42,994 nt of DNA, from assembly GCA_913031625.1 (NCBI GenBank), contig CAJWGB010000017.1, forward strand, positions 1 to 42,994, given 5' to 3'. Shown one piece after another: positions 33,926-41,188 of this stretch. How positions within the stretch are numbered: position 1 is the first letter of the stretch; each line of letters begins with the position of its first letter. The notes beneath the pieces were generated by a model. That model made no database searches, was not told the DNA's origin, and saw only the letters and a list, made by a program, of their open reading frames with translations. Position numbers and translations under genes: made by a program. This DNA is from an uncultured Planctomycetaceae bacterium (GTDB lineage Bacteria; Planctomycetota; Planctomycetia; Planctomycetales; Planctomycetaceae).

Positions 33926-34504
33926 ATGCTCCGGCTGCAAAAATCGATTGCCATTCTTGCCATCGTGACCTGCGCGTCAGCGACGCGGGGTGGTCTCATC
34001 GAAGGTCCGATAATGACCTCCGATATTTCAGGTAATTCGCGCTGGGGCATTCAGTTTACGGCTCTCAAAACGTCATGGCTTCGGGGCTTTGACTATGAAG
34101 TCCAGGATGGAATTGCGGGCCGCGTGGAACTGCACAACATTACCACTCCTGGCATGATCTTCTCCAACGACCATGCTGCAGCCACAGACCGCGTCGAGTA
34201 TCGGGGCCTGTCCATTCTTCTGTTGGCCGGGCAGGATTACCAGTTAGTTGGTGTAGACGCCACGACCACGAACAACAATGGGCGGTTTGCGGCGTATTCG
34301 AATTACGGTGCTTCCGCCTCCATCAGCGATGAAATCGATGTAACGACGGGCGTGCAGAACTCTGGCACAAATTCAGGTTTATGGTTCTCGTTTCGAAATG
34401 TCGAAACTGAAGCAGTTCCCGAGCCCGGAACGCTGGGATTATGTGCACTCCTGACAGGCGCGTTCTACGCGCGTCGCTGCTGGCGCCGCAGGAAGCTGGC
34501 CTGA
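33926..34504 (+). CDS. PEP-CTERM-sorted exported protein
   Basis: 192 residues with an N-terminal signal peptide (MLRLQKSIAILAIVTCASATRG) and a C-terminal sorting tag: VPEPGT at 164-169, a hydrophobic stretch (LGLCALLTGAFYA) and a basic tail (RRCWRRRK). Family knowledge: PEP-CTERM proteins are processed by an exosortase and usually linked to exopolysaccharide or surface deposition. The ~140-residue middle is beta-rich (FTALKTSWLRGFDYEVQDGI, VELHNITTPG) and resembles small planctomycete PEP-CTERM proteins of unknown role. No exosortase gene is nearby. It is divergent from the OleC-like gene across 194 bp. Confidence 0.85.
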   Translation: MLRLQKSIAILAIVTCASATRGGLIEGPIMTSDISGNSRWGIQFTALKTSWLRGFDYEVQDGIAGRVELHNITTPGMIFSNDHAAATDRVEYRGLSILLLAGQDYQLVGVDATTTNNNGRFAAYSNYGASASISDEIDVTTGVQNSGTNSGLWFSFRNVETEAVPEPGTLGLCALLTGAFYARRCWRRRKLA

Positions 34505-34819
34505 CTCTGACGATTTCAACTTTAGCCGATCAACCTGAACCAGAATCCGGGCCAACGGGAGATCCGCCCTCCCACTTGCCGCCGCTCGGCAGAAGCCACT
34601 CCCTCCCAATTGATGATTCAGAAGGCAGTACCTCCGGCACGGAAACCGCAGCTCCTGCCCAGTGGGTTCGACCTTAGGCGACTGGCTTGAGGCAACGAGA
34701 CCGCAGCCGCATTTCCCTGACAACGTTACTAATGACTTCCGCCGCGCGGCGAAATATAATGCCTCCCCACAGCTTCACAGTGCGAGAGCAAATCCTTCTC
34801 GGTTCATAGTTCTTTGGCT
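34505..34819. other. Intergenic region, nothing recognised
   Basis: 315 bp between two rightward genes. I saw no terminator with a T tract, no RNA gene and no convincing small ORF. Confidence 0.45.
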
Positions 34820-36154
34820 ATGGAAACCACAGAACAGGCAGAAAACATGCCCCGTCCGCTCTGGCGCCGGCCACGCATCCGGATCGCAGCATTTCTCTGC
34901 GCCTTCATTGGCCTGACGATGTTTGCTCCTGTCATCGTATTAAAGACGGGACTGCGAGACGTCGTCCTCAACCGCAAGCTGAATAGTCTGGGGCTCGCAG
35001 CCGCCACAGCATCAGGCAGCGGCAGCTGGTTTTCGCCGCTGGTGCTGACCGAGGTTAAGCTGACGGACACAACCGGCCGTGCTCGCTGTGCGCTGAAATC
35101 TGTGACGACATCTGCAACGATCTGGGAACTGATGACCGATCCCCACAAGGGTGGCTTCGCAATCCAGGAGCCTGTGGTCGAACTTGAACTGGATGACAAT
35201 GGCGACCTGCCGCCAGACCTGTTCGCGGGATCGGGCGGTGATTCGAAGCCGACGTGCGAGTTCGACATTTCAGGGGGGCGGTTCGTGCTCAGCGTGCCCT
35301 GGCGCAAGCTGCCGATCGTGGAGCTCAATGAGCTGAATGTCGAAGGCGAAATCGTACTTCGAGATGGTGGGCACTGGCTTGATGTTCGACCAATCGAGCT
35401 GTTTGATCATGACCCGATCAGTGAAGCTCATACGGAACAAAACCTTGCTATGGTCGCACCCGTGCTTTCCCAGTCAGCGAAACTGCAGGGGGACATATCG
35501 GTGACGCTGGCAGAGGCTTCATTCCAGCTCGACGCAGAAGATGGCCCGGTCCTTGATCTGGCTGGTGACGCCGTCTTTCACTCTGTCGAAGCACGGCTTC
35601 GAAAAGAGTGGGTTGCTCAGATTGGTCAGATGCTCGGGAAGGCAATGGGCGCAGACATCCCCAACCGCCTTGAGATCATGAAAGACAGCAAAGTGTCCTT
35701 CACCGTGGACGAAACCGGCATCCGTCATGAAGGGCTTGCCTTTCTGTTGCCGGACCTTGCCACGGATCTGAAGATTGATTCTTCAGGCCTTGTTGGTCTG
35801 GATGAGCAGATCGATCTGACTCTGGGGGTTACGGTACCGCCGCCAAAGGATGCGGGCCTCTTCGCCTCGATAGTTGCCAGCATGGCAAAGAATATTCAGG
35901 TGGCTGTTAAGGGAACGGTTGATGACCCGCAATTGGTATTACCGCCTGGGATGTCATTGTTGAAGCAGTTCTCCGGCAACCTTGAACCGGAGAAGAAAGA
36001 CGAGGACCCCGGCGTTGCTGGATCGGTCCTTGACCTTGTCGGCGCTGCTCGGTCAAAAGACCCGCAGGAGAAGGCTGCAGGAATCACGGGCGGTATCCTG
36101 AATCTGATTCGAGCCAGAAAGAATCAGAAGTCCCGACAGGCCACGGACGAATAG
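34820..36154 (+). CDS. AsmA-like membrane-anchored protein
   Basis: 444 residues from ATG 34820; a TTG two codons earlier is in frame but unnecessary. A basic cytosolic start is followed by one transmembrane helix (about 19-40, IAAFLCAFIGLTMFAPVIVL) and a long extracytoplasmic region. That region has AsmA/TamB-like features: the VVLNRKLNSLGLAAATASG segment with a following LTEVKL strand, repeated strands in a lipid-groove style, VDETGIRHEGLAFLLPDLAT, and a C-terminal IDLTLGVTVPPP ... VKGTVDDPQLVLPPG, which is the typical closing motif of this group. Family knowledge: AsmA-like proteins are thought to help lipid traffic between membranes. The family call is by style of sequence only. It is followed by ung after 21 bp, so co-transcription is likely. 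Confidence 0.7.
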   Translation: METTEQAENMPRPLWRRPRIRIAAFLCAFIGLTMFAPVIVLKTGLRDVVLNRKLNSLGLAAATASGSGSWFSPLVLTEVKLTDTTGRARCALKSVTTSATIWELMTDPHKGGFAIQEPVVELELDDNGDLPPDLFAGSGGDSKPTCEFDISGGRFVLSVPWRKLPIVELNELNVEGEIVLRDGGHWLDVRPIELFDHDPISEAHTEQNLAMVAPVLSQSAKLQGDISVTLAEASFQLDAEDGPVLDLAGDAVFHSVEARLRKEWVAQIGQMLGKAMGADIPNRLEIMKDSKVSFTVDETGIRHEGLAFLLPDLATDLKIDSSGLVGLDEQIDLTLGVTVPPPKDAGLFASIVASMAKNIQVAVKGTVDDPQLVLPPGMSLLKQFSGNLEPEKKDEDPGVAGSVLDLVGAARSKDPQEKAAGITGGILNLIRARKNQKSRQATDE

Positions 36155-36175
36155 ATCTCGATAGCGGTACTCTTC

Positions 36176-36883
36176 ATGGATGTTTCGTCATTGCCCGCCT
36201 GCTGGCAAACAGCGTTGGCAGCAGACCTTGATTCAGACTGGTTCGCGGAACTGTCAGAATTCGTATCCGCCGAGCGGCAGCGGAGTGAAGTCTTTCCCGA
36301 AGAGGCAGACGTCTTCACAGCATTGCAGCTGACCCCGCTCGACAGAGTGAAAGTCGTGATTCTCGGGCAGGATCCTTATCACGACACAGGACAGGCACAC
36401 GGGTTGAGTTTTTCGGTTCGACCTGGTGTGAAGATTCCACCTTCACTTCGCAACATCTATCGCGAATTGCGGGAAGACCTGGGGGTGGCTACGCCGGAGC
36501 ATGGTTTCCTCGAAGCATGGGCAAAGCAGGGAGTTCTGATGTTGAACACAGTGCTGACAGTTCGTGCTCATGAAGCCAATTCGCATCGCCGCCGAGGGTG
36601 GGAACGATTTACAGACAGCGTCATTTCGACAGTGGCGGACCGCCGAAGTGCCGTCTTCATCCTGTGGGGCAGGCCTGCTCAAAAGAAGAAGCCGCTGATC
36701 ACCGGCAATCAGTTGATCCTCGAGAGTGCTCACCCATCTCCACTTTCAGCTCGCACCGGATTTTTCGACAGCAAACCGTTTTCGAAGGCCAACGCCTGGC
36801 TCAAGGCGAACGGACAGCAGGTTGTGAACTGGGAGTTACCTGCCGAGGCCGGCGGCAACGAGGGTTGGTTATTTCCTGTCTGA
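36176..36883 (+). CDS. ung: Uracil-DNA glycosylase, family 1
   Basis: 235 residues, the family length. It removes uracil from DNA to start base-excision repair. Seen here: the water-activating motif VVILGQDPYHDTGQAHGLSF with GQDPYH at 64-69 (catalytic Asp66), VRPGVKIPPSLRNIYREL (the 4-Pro loop region), WAKQGVLMLNTVLTVRAHEA with the uracil-recognising Asn, VFILWGRPAQKKK, and the Leu-intercalation loop HPSPLSARTGF (His186). All key family residues are present. The gene starts 21 bp after the AsmA-like gene; a functional link with it is not expected. Confidence 0.96.
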   Translation: MDVSSLPACWQTALAADLDSDWFAELSEFVSAERQRSEVFPEEADVFTALQLTPLDRVKVVILGQDPYHDTGQAHGLSFSVRPGVKIPPSLRNIYRELREDLGVATPEHGFLEAWAKQGVLMLNTVLTVRAHEANSHRRRGWERFTDSVISTVADRRSAVFILWGRPAQKKKPLITGNQLILESAHPSPLSARTGFFDSKPFSKANAWLKANGQQVVNWELPAEAGGNEGWLFPV

Positions 36884-37278
36884 CTCTCTGTGACGTCGTA
36901 GGTGTGCATTGCCCACCAACAATCGATGCGTGTGGGATGAGTGCGATGGCACCCCGAGCCGACCGGACCTCACCGGCGATCCAGTAGCCTCCGATACGGC
37001 CAGACCTGCGATGAAAGGAAACCATGTGGATTTCATGGCGTTTGTCCCCGGAACCGGTGTCGGTGAGAGGACTACAATGCCTCGCGATTTTGTTTTGGCT
37101 GCCAAAGAAATCGATTTCTGCAGGACGACGACTTGTTCCGAAGAGCGAATGAAGTTTCCTATTTTCGTCAGTTTTCGCTCGCAGAGGGTGTCAGTCCATT
37201 TGTGCCTGCAACAATTACGTCTGCGGTCATAGACCAGTCCGGAATTCTCCCCTGTCATACTACTTACAGGAGTTTGGA
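36884..37278. other. Intergenic region, nothing recognised
   Basis: 395 bp upstream of the long hydrolase gene. It holds a 14-nt perfect palindrome (AGAAATCGATTTCT, 37106-37119), which could be an operator. No supported gene. Confidence 0.4.
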
Positions 37279-39804
37279 ATGCTCACCAAGCGGACCATGA
37301 TCCCTCTGTCCTTCTTTGCCTGCCTTCTCACTGCGTCCTTTGCCTTCGCGGGTGACTTCGTTTCAAAGACGCTGACTGACGCGGATGGAGACCATAAGTA
37401 TCAGGTCTATCTCCCGAACAACTATTCGGCACAGAAGAAGTGGCCGGTGATGGTCTTCCTGCATGGAGCCGGTGAACGTGGGACAGATGGTCAGCTGCAG
37501 ACTCAGGTTGGTCTTGGTGCCGTCCTCAAAACACAGCCACAGGCATTTCCGTTTGTTGTCCTGTTTCCGCAGTGCGAGGATAAAGAGTCGCGGTTGCTGC
37601 CAGGCTGGCGCGCCGAAGGGCCCGATGGGAAGCGTGTGTTGGCAATGCTCTCGGCAGTGGAAGAAGAATACTCGATCGACACCGAACGTCGGATTCTGAC
37701 GGGCTGGTCGATGGGCGGATACGGAGTCTGGCACCTTGCCGCTGCTCATCCCGACATGTGGTCGGCCCTGCTTCCGATTGCTTCAGGTGGCGATATATCG
37801 ATCGCCGATCAACTGCCAAAGGTTCCCACATGGATTATTCACGGCCAGCGTGACAACGTTGTTCGACCTTCTGCCGTCACGGGTCTCGTCGAGCAACTTC
37901 AGTCGGGCAATCGGAACGCGTGGTTTACTCTGTTGCCGCAGGCCGGTCATGATGCATGGCGTGTGGCATATGGTTCAGAAAAGGTCCAGCAGTGGCTGCA
38001 GAAGCCAACTTCTGACGGCAATGTGCCGGATCTGTCCCGGGCAACGCGTGCGGAAGTCGCAGCTGATGATTTTAAGCCGGTGCTTGAGCTTCCTGGCGCC
38101 ATTGAGTTGCGACTTGGCAATCGAATGCTGAATGCGTTTTCGTTTGCGATACCGGCCCGGATTCCGAAAGAAGCCGTTTCCGGACGCATTGCGGATATCC
38201 GTGATTCAGTGACAGCCGAAGGGATTCCGTTTTCGGTCACGTTTTCCGGCATCACCTATTCGGGAGGTGTCACTCGCGCGATCGTAAGAGCGTCGGGAAA
38301 GAATCGACTTCAACTGCAGTTTGGACTAACGAATGTCAGTCTGCGAATTGGGTCGACTTACATCCGGGGTCGCGGACGCAGCGCCACCTCCGGCCCGATT
38401 ACGATAGGCATTGGGACACGTCGTCCGGTGTGGTTGAAGATTGACGCAGAGCCATACGTCAAAGATCGTCGGTTGAAGCTGAAGGCCCTGCGTTCCAGCT
38501 TTCAGATTGATCGAGACAACTGGTTCGTTTCCCGACCGTATTCGATCCAAACTCGCGGCTGGGGAATGACACGCCAGCGTGTGTCGAATGCTCTTGTCGA
38601 TGGTCTGTACGCTCGCCGCAGCAGGATCGAGCGAGAGGTGGTAGCAGCCGTTCCGTCCATGTTGAAGTGGGCCGAACAGGCGTTGGACCTTAGCTATGCG
38701 AGTCAGGCCACCAGAGCCGTCTGGCCTCTGCCCGTCTATCAGCCAGTCTCCGAAGCATGGCCGCAGGCAATTTCAACCGACGAAAACGGGATCTCACTTA
38801 CACTGGGTCTGAATGTGGCCGCACCCACGGCCAGGAAACTGCCGTTTCGAACGGTGGCTGCTCCATCCGGAACTCTGCTGAAGCCGTCGAAAACTGAGAC
38901 GCTTGAAGTAGGGATCTCGCCACACATTTTGGGGCCGCTGTCGCAGCTCCTGGTTGAGAGTGATATCGCGCGGATTAATGTCCTTGATATTCCGGGGGAC
39001 GCTTTCGCGCCGTTGACGCGACGGAAGGTGTTGCAGGCTGTCATTCCTCAACTTAAGGATTATCCGGAGACGTCAGAGATCCAGACCGAATTGGTTCTCA
39101 AAAAAGCACTCAATCTGGTGACTCCGGGATCAGACACCAGCATTTCCCGGGGGCTGCTGAGACTCGATGCACCCAATGCCACCATCGTGGTGTCTGTTCG
39201 GGACGAAGATTCTGGTGAGTGGCGTCCGGCAGCGGACCTTCAGATGCAGATTCGGCAGTCAGTTCAGGCCCGTGTTGACCGACAGGAAGACTATTCCAGT
39301 GTCCAGCTGTTGCCTGCGAGCCCCGTTCAGCTGGAGACTCAGAGCGGACAGAATTATCTTGCAGGTGCGGCCATCGATGAGTCCGCCCGCGTGGCATTTT
39401 CCAATTTGTTTGACGCAGCATGGCAGGAGTGGATCAGCGGCGAGAGTTTCGCAGATACAAATGTCCCAGCCGTTGATCTGCAGCAGACGCGATTGCGGCT
39501 GGATGACCTGTCCTTCACAGAACACGCTGTTGTCACACGGTTTGACGTGCCTCCCGTCATCATTGAAAACCTGACGGAAGAAGTGCATCGTTACGAAGTC
39601 AAAGGCCCCGCCTCTGGCTGGGAGAAGTTTGAACTGAAACCGGGAGAAACTCACCGGTACAGCTACGAATACAGCCTGACCTACCGGTGGACGGCGAACG
39701 GCAAAACGACAACATACACACTGAAGCCGGGTTCGGAGTCTGAGTTTCGAGTGCCGCGGTCAGGCGGTCCGCCAACGCTGTTCAAGAAGCCACTGCGCCG
39801 GTAA
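37279..39804 (+). CDS. Secreted alpha/beta hydrolase with a ~590-residue C-terminal extension
   Basis: 841 residues with a signal peptide (MLTKRTMIPLSFFACLLTAS then FAFA/GD). Residues ~30-245 are a complete esterase/depolymerase-type alpha/beta hydrolase: YQVYLPNNYS, oxyanion motif FLHGAG (60-65), nucleophile GWSMGG (Ser144), acid GQRDN (Asp192) and QAGHD (His224). Family knowledge: such enzymes cleave esters of polysaccharides, phenolics or polyesters. From ~250 to 841 is a large region without catalytic motifs that I cannot assign. It contains beta-rich parts and ends with a strand-rich piece (YEYSLTYRWTANGKTTTYTL), a Pro-rich tail and basic residues. The extension may bind a surface or polymer. 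ATG preceded by AGGAG at 8 nt. Confidence 0.85.
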   Translation: MLTKRTMIPLSFFACLLTASFAFAGDFVSKTLTDADGDHKYQVYLPNNYSAQKKWPVMVFLHGAGERGTDGQLQTQVGLGAVLKTQPQAFPFVVLFPQCEDKESRLLPGWRAEGPDGKRVLAMLSAVEEEYSIDTERRILTGWSMGGYGVWHLAAAHPDMWSALLPIASGGDISIADQLPKVPTWIIHGQRDNVVRPSAVTGLVEQLQSGNRNAWFTLLPQAGHDAWRVAYGSEKVQQWLQKPTSDGNVPDLSRATRAEVAADDFKPVLELPGAIELRLGNRMLNAFSFAIPARIPKEAVSGRIADIRDSVTAEGIPFSVTFSGITYSGGVTRAIVRASGKNRLQLQFGLTNVSLRIGSTYIRGRGRSATSGPITIGIGTRRPVWLKIDAEPYVKDRRLKLKALRSSFQIDRDNWFVSRPYSIQTRGWGMTRQRVSNALVDGLYARRSRIEREVVAAVPSMLKWAEQALDLSYASQATRAVWPLPVYQPVSEAWPQAISTDENGISLTLGLNVAAPTARKLPFRTVAAPSGTLLKPSKTETLEVGISPHILGPLSQLLVESDIARINVLDIPGDAFAPLTRRKVLQAVIPQLKDYPETSEIQTELVLKKALNLVTPGSDTSISRGLLRLDAPNATIVVSVRDEDSGEWRPAADLQMQIRQSVQARVDRQEDYSSVQLLPASPVQLETQSGQNYLAGAAIDESARVAFSNLFDAAWQEWISGESFADTNVPAVDLQQTRLRLDDLSFTEHAVVTRFDVPPVIIENLTEEVHRYEVKGPASGWEKFELKPGETHRYSYEYSLTYRWTANGKTTTYTLKPGSESEFRVPRSGGPPTLFKKPLRR

Positions 39805-39840
39805 AGGCTGGAAACCAGGCACTGGTATTTCCGCATTTCT

Positions 39841-39866
39841 GGAAGGGCACCCAGGAGCCCTCTTCC
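39841..39866 (+). terminator. Weak hairpin after the hydrolase gene
   Basis: GGAAGGGC (39841-39848) pairs with GCCCTCTTCC (39857-39866) apart from a 2-nt bulge, followed by TTCTGTG. It is 37 nt after the stop. The T run is poor. Confidence 0.3.
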
Positions 39867-39967
39867 TTCTGTGCTGCTGCTGACGCGTTCCGTGGCAGCC
39901 CTGTTGTGTCTTGGAGCACCGTGCGCACTCCTGCTACAGTTCGCCTTCTACGTGAAGAGGAGGAGCG

Positions 39968-40855
39968 ATGAATAGTCCGACGTCAAAGGAGGACGTGTGG
40001 ACCGTGCAGTCAATTCTGCAGTGGACGAGCGGGTTCCTGCAGGACAAAGGGATTAGCGCGCCACGACTCGAGTCAGAATTGCTGCTTGCTCATGCACGTC
40101 AGTGCCAGCGCATCCATCTCTACGCTGATTTTGACGCACCGTTATCGGATGACGAACGTGCTCGGATGCGCGAAATGGTTAAAAGGCGAGCTGCGCGAGA
40201 GCCGCTGGCGTATATCACAGGACTCCGCGAATTCTACGGACGTGAGTTTGAAATAGAGCGAGGGGTTCTTGTTCCGCGTCCGGAAACGGAAACTCTGATT
40301 GATGTCTGCCTGGAATACCTTGCAGCCGATAGCGATGCGCACGTGTGCGAAATAGGAGTCGGCTCCGGGTGCATCAGCGTGACACTTGCGCTTCAGCGAC
40401 CTCAGCTGCAGCTGACTGCAACGGATCTCTCTGAAATTGCGCTCAATTGTGCCGTCCGCAATGTTGCGAAGTATTCACTGGACCGCAGAGTCACGATTCA
40501 GCGAGCAGACCTGTTTCCGGACAATCACCCGCTATTTGACGGGATCGTGAGCAATCCGCCTTATGTGACAGACGGAGAACTCTCGGATCTGGAGCCTGAG
40601 GTTTCAGTTCACGAACCTCAGGATGCCCTTGTGTCAGGGGCAGACGGACTCGACTGCCTGCGAGCAATCATCAGCCGTGCCTGCGATACACTAAAACCGG
40701 AAGGCTGGATTGCCCTCGAAATGGACCCGGCACAGTGTGCGACGGTCACGACACTGCTCGACGCGGAGGGGTTTGGTGACGTTAAAACGGTTCAGGATTG
40801 TTTTGGCGTGGACCGCATCGTTCATGCTCGGCGAGCAGTGTCCGAGTCACGGTGA
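39968..40855 (+). CDS. prmC: Release factor glutamine N5-methyltransferase PrmC
   Basis: 295 residues. It methylates the Gln of the GGQ motif in peptide-chain release factors using S-adenosylmethionine. Seen here: the helical N-terminal domain (SILQWTSGFLQDKGISAPRL, 15-34, then ESELLLAHA), REPLAYITGLREFYGREF, LVPRPETETLID (101-112), SAM-binding EIGVGSGCIS (128-137), and the catalytic NPPYV (196-200), all hallmarks of PrmC rather than PrmB. AGGAGGAG before the ATG is a strong ribosome binding site. prfA, the usual neighbour, is not next to it. Its last codons overlap the remnant of an SRPBCC gene on the other strand. Confidence 0.95.
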   Translation: MNSPTSKEDVWTVQSILQWTSGFLQDKGISAPRLESELLLAHARQCQRIHLYADFDAPLSDDERARMREMVKRRAAREPLAYITGLREFYGREFEIERGVLVPRPETETLIDVCLEYLAADSDAHVCEIGVGSGCISVTLALQRPQLQLTATDLSEIALNCAVRNVAKYSLDRRVTIQRADLFPDNHPLFDGIVSNPPYVTDGELSDLEPEVSVHEPQDALVSGADGLDCLRAIISRACDTLKPEGWIALEMDPAQCATVTTLLDAEGFGDVKTVQDCFGVDRIVHARRAVSESR

Positions 40856-40976
40856 CTTTTGCATCCGGCTCAGCAATCAGCCATGGGGACCATGTGCCGA
40901 AGTCGGCAACAGCGTCAAAAACGGTTTCCGGATCCTTGTCGACCACGATGCTCTGCGACACACTGAATTCAGCCAT
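40848..40976 (-). pseudogene. SRPBCC/polyketide-cyclase family remnant
   Basis: On the minus strand, ATG 40976 begins MAEFSVSQSIVVDKDPETVF and continues DAVADFGTWSPWLIAEPDAK with VTV, the N-terminal strand, helix and WSPWLI signature of SRPBCC (polyketide_cyc2) proteins, which normally run to ~150 residues or more. The similarity stops at about 40848, exactly where prmC ends, and the frame then runs through the antisense of prmC. The C-terminal ~75% of the gene is therefore gone, apparently deleted at the prmC boundary. The rest of this gap (40977-41188) holds nothing I recognise. Confidence 0.7.
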
Positions 40977-41188
40977 TCTGACTGCTCCTGGTGTTCTGGC
41001 TGGCGAAACGTTTCAAAATGACACCCGGAAGCAGGAAACTGATCAAATCCCGGCCGCTGGAATTCAGCAATCTCACCCGAGTTGCAGCGGATTCGCAACA
41101 GAGCCCAGCTAATCTCTCACTGATTGGCTTCGGCAGGCGCCTTTGTAACAGCGGACATGAACACCTGACTCCTCATTGGAACGATGGA

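Noticed and set aside
36909-37232. 107-codon plus-strand ORF upstream of the long hydrolase
   Set aside because: No recognisable domain, no ribosome binding site; more likely intergenic.
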